Below are positions 1-9,348 of a DNA stretch of 64,000 nucleotides, piece by piece. Under the pieces are notes generated by a model. That model saw only the letters and a list, made by a program, of their open reading frames with translations. It made no database searches and had not been told where the DNA came from. A program made the position numbers and the translations under genes. Position 1 is the stretch's first letter; the number at the start of each line of letters is the position of its first letter. Origin of the DNA: Heliocidaris erythrogramma (Eukaryota; Echinodermata; Echinoidea; Camarodonta; Echinometridae). The stretch covers positions 2,232,001 to 2,296,000 of the forward strand of contig CM046863.1 in NCBI GenBank assembly GCA_025617745.1, given 5' to 3'.

Positions 1-1
1 G

Positions 2-382
2 TGCCCTGTTAGGGCTCTCAAATGGTTCTTGGATAGGACTAAGGTTTTTCGTAAGGATGATCAGCTCTTTCTCTTTTCCCGTCACCCTTATTCCCCAGCA
101 TCACGGGAGACTATCTCCCGTTGGATTGTCGAGGCTATCCAAGCTGGGGGTTCGGAGGCTCTCCTGTCTGAGAATCCTCCAAGAGCGCACGATACTAGGA
201 GTGTTTCTACCTCCTGGGCGCTCTTTCTGGGTCCTCCTTTGGAAGACATTTTGAGGGCCGCCTTTTGGCGTTCCCCTACTTCCTTCACATCCTTCTATCT
301 TAAGGATGTTCTTTCGGGTGAGGTTAGCTTTGCAACCTCTGGGTTGAGAGCTGCTTCGTCGTCTCTGTCTGCCCCGCGTTAG
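2..382 (+). pseudogene. DIRS tyrosine recombinase, C-terminal fragment
   Basis: This is the C-terminal third of a tyrosine recombinase, which would cut and rejoin the element's circular DNA intermediate at its integration site. The frame is already open at the window edge. It keeps the HxxR box (HDTR, in RAHDTRSVS) and the region with the nucleophilic tyrosine (SFTSFYLKDV). Compared with the downstream copy, a few residues differ around the box (FLGPPLEDIL here, CQGIPLEDIL there). The upstream catalytic arginine is outside the window, so activity cannot be judged. The next feature is the 3' hairpin. Confidence 0.8.
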
Positions 383-468
383 TTACCCCCGTCCTGGGAC
401 ATGCCACCCGGGTTTTTATCCGTGCTATTCTAGCAAATAGGTAGATACATCGATTTATTGCTGTAAAT

Positions 469-766
469 CAAGAAAATTATAACTAATTTTGTTATTTACT
501 AGATAAATCTATGTATCTACCTATGTCCCTCCCTCCAGCCCCTCTCCTTGTCTGACATGTCCTAGATTCTGTCTCTGACTGCTCGGAAGAGGAAGAGTAT
601 GGCGGTGGCGCGATTGGATTGGTGGACGGGGAGTACGCGCGCGCAGGCAGGGGCTGCGCGTTTTAGACTTAGTTTTTCTCGAATGACGGCATAGTTTGGG
701 AAACTAGCAAATAGGTAGATACATAGATTTATCTAGTAAATAACAAAATTAGTTATAATTTTCTTG
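469..766. repeat. 56-bp perfect inverted repeat, DIRS copy 1 right end
   Basis: The left arm 469-524 and the right arm 711-766 are exact reverse complements over 56 bases and enclose a GC-richer loop with CpG runs. The same structure ends copy 2 at 5759-6059. DIRS elements are known to carry inverted terminal repeats and an internal complementary region used during replication. That this hairpin plays that part is inference. Confidence 0.85.
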
Positions 767-1371
767 ATTTCCTACGTTAAGAACCAGTGTAAAAAAAAAA
801 AAAAAAAGTAGGATTTTGGAGATGGCGATTGTATCATCATGGATACATTACGTAGGCCTGCGTAGGCGTACGACACGATGCCGGCAAATGACATGGCTAC
901 TTTATTTGCGGTTCCGCGTGTATTGCATGTCTAGCTATGCAATACGCTAACATCTGCCTTAGACAGACTGATGAACATGCATCACTGTGTCGGCATGGCC
1001 AGGCGCTAGGCCAGGGCCGGTGTAGCGGCAGATACGGTTCTCCGGCGGATACCGTATCCGCCGGCGGGTATCGTAACGGCAGATATCGTTCTACCTCGGA
1101 ACCATATCTTGATTTTATAGTATTTATAGGCTTGATTTTATAGTATTTGTCCCTCATGAGCGGGGTGTGGAATTTTGTATCCGCCGTGAAAATAGCTTGA
1201 TTCTATAGTATTAACATGGAGCTAGGTTTACCCAAATGAAGGGATGTTTGGGTCGTACTCGAGATACATACAATATAAGGTTCAATACTTGTAAATTACA
1301 TACACACACACTCCCATGAACTTCTGAATTATCTGAAGATCATTGTGGAGAAGAGTGGTTGGTCAGACTCT
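767..1371. other. DIRS copy 2 leader or inter-element spacer
   Basis: No gene is visible. The stretch holds an A17 run near 791, a 23-base palindrome centred near 1053 (arms ccggcggatac and gtatccgccgg), and three imperfect copies of gcttgattttatagtattt between 1111 and 1215. It is either the 5' leader of DIRS copy 2 or unrelated DNA between the two copies. I could not find a left-end copy of the 56-bp arm here. Confidence 0.5.
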
Positions 1372-1836
1372 ATGTCAGTACCCCCCACCACGCCTGATCT
1401 GTACACCTGTACCCGCCCCGGTCCGGATCTGGTTCCGGTTCGGTTTCCGGTTTCGGATACCGGTTTTCTGGTTCCCGAATCCGGTTTTACCGGTTATCCG
1501 GCTAGGAACGCTGGTTTTCCCTTGGTTTCCACCACTGTTTCCAGTGGATTGGGATCCGGTTCCTTTGCTCAGGTATCCGGCTCAGTGCTGTTGGGTTCCA
1601 ACACACATGAGTCTTGCCGCCCCTCTTCGGGCGTCTCCCGACCACGTTCAGCTTTTGATCGTCCGGTCGGGGCTGCTCCCCTTCCAGCGGCACTTGGTGC
1701 TCCGCCTGGGGAGGAATCCTGGGACTGCCTAAACCGCCCTTCTTGGGATCAGGCTTCGCAGTCGGGATTCTCAGAGGAGGATGCCTCTTCACAGGCTGAG
1801 GTTATGCGCCCCAGACCTTTCGGTCCCTGGTGGTAG
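1372..1836 (+). pseudogene. DIRS Gag-like N-terminal frame
   Basis: The frame is open from 1345, with the first ATG at 1372, and ends at 1836. The product is rich in Pro, Ser and Gly. Its DNA has an internal ccggttt-type microrepeat around 1430-1500 that gives a low-complexity stretch. It overlaps the next frame by a few bases and sits where DIRS elements carry Gag. It may be the N-terminal part of one Gag split by a frameshift near 1830, or a separate small ORF. No domain is recognised; the call rests on position. Confidence 0.5.
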
Positions 1837-2744
1837 ATACTCAAGCCCTGCTGGAGAAATATCTTCCCGACACGTATTTACCGAGTCGGGTCGATTCGGG
1901 ACATCCGTCTCTCCTTTTCAAAGGTGAGCGTCCCTCCAAGGGCATCCCTCTTACGGAGGACTTTAAGCGAGTCTACAATGACTTCGCTTCTCAGCCTCCT
2001 TCCCTTCTTGGTAAGGCTCGTCCCTTGGCCAGGGATTTCACCTTCTCCCAGCAAGACACTCACGATTTCTTTACGAGAAAGTCTTGTTCCAGTGACCTCA
2101 TTCATGTAGGTGGAAGACTTGGTGTCAACTTTAAGAGTTCAAGTTACACCAAAGCGGAGAAGTTCCCGAGCCTGATGGAAGCTCATTCCAGGTCTGGCCT
2201 GAGACTGACTGCCTACTTGGGTACGCTCCTTTCCCTTCGGGCTAGGGGCCAGGAACTCCAGATGTCCGATTCGGACATTCTGTTGTTAGACGAAGCCCTC
2301 TTGTCTTTGACAGGCTCGTTGTGGTCGGAGCTGTCTGTTACGGCAGCGCTAGCCACCAATGCTAGGAGGAAGCTTGCTCTTTCCTCTCTTGGCATTGCGG
2401 ACGGGGACATACCTGCCCTTTTGGCCAGTGTTCCCCACTCCGGTCAACACCTCTTTGGAGGTAAGGTGACTGAAGTGATCCAACTTGAAGTTGAATCACG
2501 CAAGCAGGCGGCGGAACTTTTCAAACGCCTTAAGTCCTCGGCTCCGAAGTCGCAGGCTCAGGCTAACGTTCCACCTCCTAGACGCGGTGTCACTTCCGGC
2601 TATCAGCCCACTCGTGCACCGCAAGTTCAGCCCAGTGCTCCACGCTCGTTTGGAGCCAAGGCAGAGCCTTCTCCTCGTGGTAGGAAGAAGGCCCGAGGTC
2701 GCGGTCGGGGCCGTGGTTCGGCCCACGATTCGCGGCGAGTTTGA
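1830..2744 (+). CDS. DIRS Gag-like protein
   Basis: This is an open frame of about 304 residues beginning with a GTG codon; the frame is also open a little upstream, so the true start is unclear. The N-terminal half is mixed helical sequence. The C-terminal 40 or so residues are strongly basic (GRKKARGRGRGRG near the end), fitting nucleic-acid binding by a nucleocapsid-like tail. The frame overlaps the reverse-transcriptase frame, which is open from 2485, as in DIRS elements whose Gag and Pol frames overlap. It would package element RNA in the cytoplasm. No zinc knuckle is seen. Assignment to Gag is by position and basic tail. Confidence 0.6.
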   Translation: MVDTQALLEKYLPDTYLPSRVDSGHPSLLFKGERPSKGIPLTEDFKRVYNDFASQPPSLLGKARPLARDFTFSQQDTHDFFTRKSCSSDLIHVGGRLGVNFKSSSYTKAEKFPSLMEAHSRSGLRLTAYLGTLLSLRARGQELQMSDSDILLLDEALLSLTGSLWSELSVTAALATNARRKLALSSLGIADGDIPALLASVPHSGQHLFGGKVTEVIQLEVESRKQAAELFKRLKSSAPKSQAQANVPPPRRGVTSGYQPTRAPQVQPSAPRSFGAKAEPSPRGRKKARGRGRGRGSAHDSRRV

Positions 2745-3485
2745 TGGTGCGCCCCGAGTGTTGGAGGAGAGGGTTGGAGGCCGTCTTCAGTACTTTCTTC
2801 CCGCCTGGGAAGAAATTACCGACGACAAGTTTGTGCTCTCCATCGTGCGAGGAGGTTTCTGCATAAAGCTCGCAGAGCCCCTCCCACACGGAGCCATCCG
2901 CCGCAACCCTCCTACACTCTCGCCCCTTTTTCTAGAGCACATCTCCACGGAGATTCAAGAGCTGCTGGAAAAGGGCGCGATCGAAAGGGTACGAGACCAC
3001 CCCCATCTGTGTCTCTCCCCTATCTTTGTAATTCCCAAACGCTCGGGGAAGCTCAGAATGATCTTGAATATGAAGGTCATAAATACCTTCATACCAAGGG
3101 AGCGTTTCCGCATGGAAACCTTGGCCTCGATTCTTCCGGCTATCAGACCGTCAGACGTGGCCATTTCGGTGGACTTGAAAGATGCTTACTTTCACGTACT
3201 GATACACCCTTCTTCAAGGGACCTACTAGGTTTCACCTTTCAAGGCGAAACTTTCCGGTTCAAAGCCTTACCATTCGGCCTGAAACCGGCACCTCGAGTT
3301 TTTACTCGAGTAGTCTCTGCCCTAGCCGCTTTCCTCAGGTATCGCGGTCTGAGACTTTTCACTTACCTGGACGACTGGCTCCTGGTGGCGAGCTCTGTGT
3401 CCGTCCTTCAGTCTCACATGGACCTACTTCTCCGTACCACACAGAGAGTAGGGTTCATAGTAAACTGGGACAAGTCGGAGTTTGA
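2740..3485 (+). pseudogene. DIRS reverse transcriptase
   Basis: This frame encodes the fingers and palm of a reverse transcriptase that would copy element RNA into DNA. Visible blocks in order are RMILNMKVINTFIPR, ISVDLKDAYFHV with the first catalytic Asp, ALPFGLKPAPRVFTR, and the catalytic box FTYLDDWLLV. The frame is open from 2485 but shares that part with Gag, so the protein probably starts near 2740. Near 3480-3484, after the YLDD block, the coding sequence slips to the +2 frame, where the family-typical YLGAEID continues. This copy therefore cannot make an intact RT-RH in one frame. Confidence 0.85.
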
Positions 3486-3770
3486 CTCCTACCCGCATGC
3501 CCATTTACCTGGGTGCGGAAATAGACATCGTGAACCAAGTTGCCCGCCCCAGTCGGGAGAGGGTTCAAGCGATTGTCTTACTAGCTCGATCTCTTCGTCT
3601 CTTACGTCGAGTTCGGGCAGGCCGATGGCTCCAATTCTTGGGCCACTTATCGAGCCTTGTGGATGTCCTCCAAGACTGTCGGCTTCATATGAGGCCATTC
3701 CAACTTCATCTTCTGAAGTTTTTCAAGCCCAGTGTTGACTCTCTCAAGGTGTGGATTCCCTGGATCCCGG
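3482..3770 (+). pseudogene. DIRS RT thumb region, shifted frame
   Basis: The continuation of the reverse transcriptase lies in a different frame from the palm, starting with TPTRMPIYLGAEID and running through WLQFLGHLSSLVDVL. Near 3755-3770 the meaningful frame returns to that of the palm. Two small indels of opposite sign about 270 bases apart would explain this. It is a sign of decay, unless they are sequencing errors. Confidence 0.7.
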
Positions 3771-4686
3771 GGAAATCAAACGCCACCTTATCCCCTGGTC
3801 GAAAGAGTCGTTCCTTCTTCAAGGCAAGTCTCTTCGCACGCCCCTTCCGTCAGTCACCATCTCGACGGATGCCTCTCTTCTGGGGTGGGGCGGCCATTGT
3901 TCGGACCAAGTGGTCTCGGGGGACTGGTCACACCTGTGCACCTTGCCCCACATCAATGTATTGGAGTTGATGGCAGTCTTCATGTCTCTCCGTCATTTAG
4001 AGAACATGATTGTAGTTCGCTCCGTCCTGATTTTGACGGACAACACCACTGTTGCTGCCTACATCAACAGAAAAGGCGGGACTCGTTCCACTACTCTGAA
4101 CGATCTGACAGCCAAGCTTTGGAGGTGGTGTCGGTCTCACCGAGTAATTCCGATCGCCTCCTATGTTCCCGGCCGGGACAATCTGATTGCAGATTTTCTG
4201 TCCCGGGGCATGTGCCTTCCCTCCGAGTGGACATTGAATCAAGAGGTCTTCGATTACCTCAGTTCAGTCTGGGTCCCTTTAGAGATAGATCTGTTTGCGA
4301 CATCCCTCAATCATCGCCTCCCGAGATACTGCTCCCGAGTGCGAGATCCGGAAGCTTGGGCCCTCGATGCGTTCTCCCTTCAGTGGGGGAACTTCTGGGG
4401 TTACGCCTTTCCGCCGGTCTCCTTAATTCCTCAGGTCCTGGGGAAAATTCAGGAGGATCAGGCGTGGGTTCTGCTCATAGCACCTTGTTGGCCGAGGAGA
4501 CCTTGGTTTCCTCTTCGACTGCTGGACGGTCGGCCACTCTCCCTTCCCCGGAGAGCAGACCTCATAGCTCAGCCCCTATCGGGGATCCTCCACCTTCGTC
4601 CAGCGGCTCTGCATTTGACCGCCTGGCCTCTGTCGGGGAGGATGCGAGGACTGCAGGACTCTCAGAGAGAGCCTCCCAGTTCATAG
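3751..4686 (+). CDS. DIRS RNase H domain
   Basis: This is an RNase H that would remove the RNA strand during reverse transcription. The acidic residues are visible in order: STDASLLGWGG (first Asp), INVLELMAVF (Glu), LILTDNTTVAAYI (Asp) and LIADFLSRG (last Asp). It continues the reverse-transcriptase frame after the second frameshift. The C-terminal part (FATSLNHRLPRYCSR, WGYAFPP) is also typical of DIRS polyproteins. Its last 120 or so bases overlap the recombinase frame. The domain itself is intact. Confidence 0.85.
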   Translation: MDSLDPGEIKRHLIPWSKESFLLQGKSLRTPLPSVTISTDASLLGWGGHCSDQVVSGDWSHLCTLPHINVLELMAVFMSLRHLENMIVVRSVLILTDNTTVAAYINRKGGTRSTTLNDLTAKLWRWCRSHRVIPIASYVPGRDNLIADFLSRGMCLPSEWTLNQEVFDYLSSVWVPLEIDLFATSLNHRLPRYCSRVRDPEAWALDAFSLQWGNFWGYAFPPVSLIPQVLGKIQEDQAWVLLIAPCWPRRPWFPLRLLDGRPLSLPRRADLIAQPLSGILHLRPAALHLTAWPLSGRMRGLQDSQREPPSS

Positions 4687-5672
4687 TCCAGAGTAGAAGA
4701 GAATCTACCCGAGCTGTTTACAACTCGAGATTAGAAGCCTTCCATGTTTGGTGTGGGGAGACGGGAGTTTCTCCCCGTTCTGCCCCGGTCGGTGCTATTG
4801 CGGATTTCCTGATCGCCCTTTTCGATAAGGGTAGATCTCTCTCTACCATTCGTGGATACCGTTCAGCTATTGCTGCGGTTCACCTTGGTTTTTCTGATGG
4901 TTCGGGAGTTTCGAACTCTCCCTTCTTGACCCATTTGCTGAGGTCGTTCTTCTTAAAACGACCAGCAAATCGCCAGTTGACTCCTGCGTGGAGCCTTCCT
5001 TTGGTTTTGGACGCTTTGGCCAAACCGCCCTTTGAGCCGTTGTGCAAAGCGTCGTTACACCATCTCTCGATTAAGACCGCCTTTCTTGTCGCTATTGATT
5101 CTGGGCAGAGGAGAAGCACTATTCAGGCTCTCTCTACGGCGCCCGGGCATATCAGATGGGAAAGGCAAGGTGTACGTCTTGTCCCTCGACCTTCGTTTAT
5201 TGCCAAGAATCAGACGGATTCTTCTGGCTCGATCGAAGTGTTCTTGAGTCCTCTGTCAGAATTCTCTTCTGTCAAAGAGGATAAATCTTGGTGCCCTGTT
5301 AGGGCTCTCAAATGGTACTTGGATAGGACTAAGGTCTTTCGTAAGGATGATCAGCTCTTTCTCATTTCCCGTCACCCTTATTCCCCAGCGTCACGGGAGA
5401 CTATCTCCCGTTGGATTGTCGAGGCTATCCAAGCTGCGGGTTCGGAGGCTCTTCTGTCTGAGAATCCTCCAAGAGCGCACGATACCAGGAGTGTTTCTAC
5501 TTCCTGGGCGCTTTGTCAGGGTATTCCTTTGGAAGATATCTTGCGGGCTGCCTTTTGGCGTTCCCCTACCTCCTTCACGTCCTTCTATCTTAAGGATGTT
5601 CCTTCGGGTGAGGTTAGGTTTGCTACCTCTGGTTTGAGAGCTGCTTCGTCTTCCCTTTCTGCCCCGCGTTAG
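4563..5672 (+). CDS. DIRS tyrosine recombinase
   Basis: This recombinase would integrate the circular element DNA into the genome by site-specific strand exchange in the nucleus. The frame is open from 3732, but recognisable recombinase sequence begins near 4600. The N-terminal core-binding part includes SRRESTRAVYNSRLEAFHVWC and LSTIRGYRSAIAAV. The catalytic part shows the first Arg in DSGQRRSTIQAL, the HDTR box in RAHDTRSVSTSW, and the tyrosine in SFTSFYLKDV, so the R-H-R-Y set appears complete. I see no Met at a sensible start, so translation may need a frameshift or reinitiation from the RNase H frame. It is followed directly by the terminal hairpin. Confidence 0.88.
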   Translation, partial: HSSAPIGDPPPSSSGSAFDRLASVGEDARTAGLSERASQFIVQSRRESTRAVYNSRLEAFHVWCGETGVSPRSAPVGAIADFLIALFDKGRSLSTIRGYRSAIAAVHLGFSDGSGVSNSPFLTHLLRSFFLKRPANRQLTPAWSLPLVLDALAKPPFEPLCKASLHHLSIKTAFLVAIDSGQRRSTIQALSTAPGHIRWERQGVRLVPRPSFIAKNQTDSSGSIEVFLSPLSEFSSVKEDKSWCPVRALKWYLDRTKVFRKDDQLFLISRHPYSPASRETISRWIVEAIQAAGSEALLSENPPRAHDTRSVSTSWALCQGIPLEDILRAAFWRSPTSFTSFYLKDVPSGEVRFATSGLRAASSSLSAPR

Positions 5673-5758
5673 TTCTTCCCGTCCTGGGACATGCCACCCG
5701 GGTTTTTATCCGTGCTATTCTAGCAAATAGGTAGATACATTGATTTATTGCTGTAAAT

Positions 5759-6059
5759 CAAGAAAATTATATCTAATTTTGTTATTTACTAGATAAATCT
5801 ATGTATCTACCTATGTCCCTCCCTCCAGCCCCTCTCCTTGTCTGACAACATGTCCTAGATTCTGTCTCTGACTGCTCGGAAGAGGAAGAGCATGGCGGCT
5901 GCGCGATCATAATTGGTGGACGGGGAGCGCGCGCGCGGGCAGGGGCATGCGCGTTTCTGACTTAGTTTTTCTCGAATGACGGCATAGTTTGGGAAACTAG
6001 CAAATAGGTAGATACATAGATTTATCTAGTAAATAACAAAATTAGATATAATTTTCTTG
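5759..6059. repeat. 56-bp perfect inverted repeat, DIRS copy 2 right end
   Basis: Arms 5759-5814 and 6004-6059 are exact reverse complements. They match the arms of copy 1 except at one site, where both arms carry the complementary change (attagatat here, attagttat in copy 1). The loop is about 189 bp and includes a CpG-rich gcgcgcgcg run. Confidence 0.88.
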
Positions 6060-6153
6060 GTTTAGTCCGTCACAAAAGAAATTCGTCTTTAAGGCGAGTC
6101 GGAACAATATGCCTATACAAAGAGAATTCGCCTTATAGATGGATCTAAAGATT

Positions 6154-6185
<32 letters not shown>

Positions 6186-6218
6186 ATATATATACATGTA
6201 TGTACGTATATACATTTA

Positions 6219-6257
<39 letters not shown>

Positions 6258-6868
6258 CTAGTTAAAACAAAAATAATTTTTTTATGTCCCCCCCCCCACG
6301 TTTGAGGAGCGATTGACGCCCTTGATTTACCATAATATGATCTTCATTTGCACATGTATGCATATTTTAATTTGTACACAAGACAAAATCGGCCTTTGGA
6401 CCGTTTGTCCTTGTTTTTAATAGTTTTTTGCTCAATAAAATCCGATATATCAAGCCTCTTTCATTAGTCACTGAACTTAGTGCACATTGAATAATGGACT
6501 TAGTGCAAGCTGGATGTACATAATTTAGTGCACGCTCTGTTGTGGATCCAGGATTCCGTGCCGGGGCATAGGGGGCAAAAGTCAGAAAATATTCGACATG
6601 AAATCAAGCAAGGAAAAAAGAAAGGGGAGGGATATACCAGGCACCCTTTTTTTTTTGGGGGGGGGGGGGGGGTCGAAAATTTCGGTCGATGGGGGGGGGG
6701 GTATTCTTATTCCTTGTACATAATGTATACCATGTATATGCCAATTGGAGTTTGTATTGGGCAAGTACCCCGTGCTTCCTGGATCCGCCACAGACTCACT
6801 AGCTGTATTTTGTATCCTTATCTTTCGCTAATCAATTTTTTACCGATCCAATTTCTCATGAATTATAG
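6060..6868. other. Intergenic, microsatellite and poly-G tracts
   Basis: No gene is seen. The stretch holds a TA-dinucleotide array at about 6151-6255, a C10 run near 6288 and two long G runs at about 6658-6700. The text tggatccaggattccg near 6543 resembles the ends of the GGCGGATCCAGG repeat family found elsewhere in the window. Confidence 0.6.
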
Positions 6869-7129
6869 ATCAAACAGCATCGCCGAAAGCTCGTTGAGCA
6901 CCACCATTACCACTTTCATATCCGTGATGATCCTCCTCCTGATGCTAACCACAGAAGTGGATTCCAGTTTTATTTTGAGGCTGGAGCCTTTGGCCTGTTG
7001 GGGGGCCTAGCTGGGTACGTAGCCGGATCCTTCATCAAAGACCTGATATCCAGCTTCAACCGTAAAGCTCCCCAACCAGTGGTGCAGCCGCAGGCGATTA
7101 ATTCCTTCATGCTAAGCGAGCAGAAGACG
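6869..7129 (+). CDS. Putative internal exon of an unrecognised gene
   Basis: An open stretch of 87 codons lies between an acceptor-like tatag (ending at 6868; tag in frame) and a donor-like gtaaat at 7130, in phase 0. The translation starts IKQHRRKLVEHHHYHFH, a His-rich part, and then has a Gly-rich hydrophobic stretch (FEAGAFGLLGGLAGYVAGSF) that could span a membrane or be a glycine-zipper helix. It ends with a polar tail, PQPVVQPQAINSF. Its codon use and base composition differ from the AT-rich surroundings. I do not recognise the protein. No ATG-bearing first exon was identified upstream. Confidence 0.45.
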
Positions 7130-7857
7130 GTAAATATGGTAAATATGTTGTTTGTTTTTTAAAATCATATATATATGGGGTAAATTTGTCTTATATTTTG
7201 GGTCACGGGGTGACCCGGTCTCCCAATTCCCGACATCTTATTCCGGGGACTATGAAATATATTGGGAGGGGGTCATTGTGGCTAATGCATTTTCAATGAT
7301 TTGTCGTGAAGAAAAATCACTGAATTATTGGACTAAAAACAAAGATGAAGTAGAGAAATAGATGGTCTGTAGATTTAATTCAACATGTGAAAATTCCAAC
7401 TGTTTCTACACAATATTCTAAGTTGAATGATTCAATCTACTTGTTAACCGTTATTTTATTTATCTATTACAATTATTTATTTATTTATTACAATTCAAAT
7501 TTTTGTTACGCACTTAAGAGAAAACAGTGCTAGAGTGTTGTATAAACAGAAGATGGAGTCAAAAAGCAATTGGGCGAGAATAACGAACAGGGCATTCCAT
7601 TTACATGGTGTTATGGTAAACTTATCATTCTTAAATGCTCAGTTACCTACCCGCATCACGTTGTTAGTAAACCACTTCAGAAAAAAACAAAGAAGAGAGA
7701 GAGAGAGAGAGAGAGAAAACGAAGATATAAAAAAGAGAGAGCAGAGAAAGTATACAGGAAATTAAAAAAAAAGAAAGAGAAAGTTAGACATAACAAGATA
7801 AAGAGAGAGATTAATAGTAAAACAAAACTGTTTTATACCTGTGTTTATTCCCAAAAG

Positions 7858-8010
7858 AACTTTTACGCACCAGATAGCTACCCGACCGACCGACCTCATC
7901 AGGCCTACCCCTACCCCCAGCAAGGATACCAGGAACCTCTGCCACGGTACCTTATCCTCGGCGTCCACCAATCAACTATCCAAGCTCTGGATATTAAATC
8001 TCACTGTTAG
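7858..8010 (+). CDS. Putative terminal exon of the same gene
   Basis: After a pyrimidine-rich tract ending in cccaaaag, an exon beginning at 7858 continues in phase 0 from the previous one. It encodes a Pro/Tyr/Gln-rich segment (PTDRPHQAYPYPQQGYQEP) and stops at TAG 8008-8010. The implied intron, 7130-7857, holds a GA microsatellite near 7700. Low-complexity Pro/Tyr tails are common after membrane segments in small adaptor-like proteins, but no function is claimed. A donor-like gtatgg directly follows the stop, so an alternative exon end is possible. Confidence 0.4.
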   Translation, partial: NFYAPDSYPTDRPHQAYPYPQQGYQEPLPRYLILGVHQSTIQALDIKSHC

Positions 8011-9006
8011 GTATGGGCTTAGAAATAATAATTTTTATTTATCTTTTCTAAGTATTCTCATTTAGTTACATGAATAAATGATCGTTTCAAGCACAATGAT
8101 CAATCGAAAATCAAGTCTGTCTTTGCCACGTGAACATATAATAATCTGTTCTGTTCATCTTGTCGTATAGTCATTCGACTTTTATTAGTTAGTGTTCATT
8201 TTAAGGGCTTCAACCCGAAATGGTTGTGAAGGGGAAGTCCGTTTCAGCCACAGGGTTTTTGTGGATATTGGCAGGGGCTGCCCAGGATTTTGCTGAAGAC
8301 GAGGGAGGCGCACAATAAATCTCTAACAATCCAAAGGACAAAAAAAAAGTTATCACATAATAATTTCAGGTGCAGTTTGAGTCTAAAAAGGAGGGGGGAA
8401 AACACAATAGGGAGTAGGGACACTTTTGTTAGTATGGTTATGAGATGGACATCATAAATTATAAAAATATAATTTGTGTTGACTGGAGTAATGGTGGCGA
8501 AGCCAACGCTACTATTGCTAAATAGTAGAGGCAATCGTTTGTTTTTATTGAACTATATTTATATCATTCATCTCAGTTAATTTTGTATTTTGATATTTTA
8601 GTATCAACGTGACCAAGTAGAAAAAGTTGAGAGATGTAGATTTAGACGAAAGTATGTGAGCGTAAATGACGTACATGTATCTCTCTCTCTTTCTTTCTCT
8701 TTCTCTCCTATTCATGCAGGGAATGCTCTTCAGTTGGCGTTTGACCCAAGCTTTACATTTATTAATAATTGTCATTGAAATATAATTAAACATCGATAAA
8801 TCATGTTTTTTCGTATTATTGTAAAGCCAAGAGCATTACCTAATAAAGATGTCTTTCTGAAGATTCTTTTTTATGAATACATTTGAGTGTACCTAATAAG
8901 GATGTCTTTATGAAGAACTTTTTTTTAAGAATAAATTTTTGAGTGTATTTTTGGCAAAAAATATACTTTATAATAAGAATGTTAATCTACATATGGGGGT
9001 CGTTTC
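8011..9006. other. Intergenic, CT microsatellite
   Basis: A 32-codon ATG frame at about 8221-8318 has a biased look but no supported splice sites or homology, so I do not call it. A CT-rich simple repeat lies at 8681-8708. Nothing else is recognised. Confidence 0.55.
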
Positions 9007-9343
9007 CAGGGGCGTATCCAGGGGGCGCATAAGGCGCCCCCCCCCTATTGGCCGTCGTAAAAAAAAAATAGCAAAAAAAAAAAAAAGCAAAAAAAAAATA
9101 GCAAAAAAAAAAAAAAAGCAAAAAAAAAAAAAATAGCAAAAAAAAAAAAATCCTCATACCAATTGAAAATATTGTTCCTTAAATAGGCTTCAAAATTGGT
9201 CACATATAGCACTATTTTGCATCTCAGCCCTTCTTCAGAAGCAAAAATTTTCCAAAGACCCCTCCACCATGACGGCGATCAATAATTCCTGGCGCCCTCC
9301 CCCCCCCCCCCCCCCCCATTGGGAAATCCTGGATACGCCACTG
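9007..9343. mobile_element. MITE with GGCGTATCCAGG termini, 5-bp TSD
   Basis: The left end CAGGGGCGTATCCAGG is matched at the right end by the inverse of CCTGGATACGCCACTG, and both sides are flanked by the direct repeat gtttc (9002-9006 and 9344-9348). The 337-bp interior holds A-runs separated by agc and a C19 tract. It has no coding capacity. The termini resemble those of several other short elements in this window. Confidence 0.8.
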
Positions 9344-9348
9344 GTTTC

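Larger units (their letters stand above)
1..766 (+). mobile_element. DIRS-like retrotransposon, 3' fragment (copy 1)
   Basis: The window opens inside a DIRS-type tyrosine-recombinase retrotransposon. Bases 1-382 match 5289-5672 of the fuller copy downstream with only scattered substitutions, and the 3' non-coding part also matches. After the recombinase stop come a short copy of the motif tagcaaataggtagatacat and then two perfectly complementary 56-bp arms (469-524 and 711-766) around a loop of about 186 bp. Similarity with copy 2 ends at the end of the second arm, which I take as the element's right end. The 5' part lies outside the window. Confidence 0.85.
767..6059 (+). mobile_element. DIRS-like retrotransposon, nearly full copy (copy 2)
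   Basis: The order is Gag-like frames, reverse transcriptase, RNase H and tyrosine recombinase, then the terminal hairpin. The recombinase in place of a DDE integrase and the RT-RH-YR order place it in the DIRS superfamily. The right end at 6059 is set by the loss of similarity with copy 1. The left end is uncertain; 767 is used because it directly follows copy 1, so the two may form a head-to-tail pair with a repeat length near 5.29 kb. The RT/RH frame carries two frameshifts, so this copy is probably not autonomous. Confidence 0.75.

Noticed and set aside
8221..8318. 32-codon ATG frame
   Set aside because: Too short, with no convincing splice sites or known motif.
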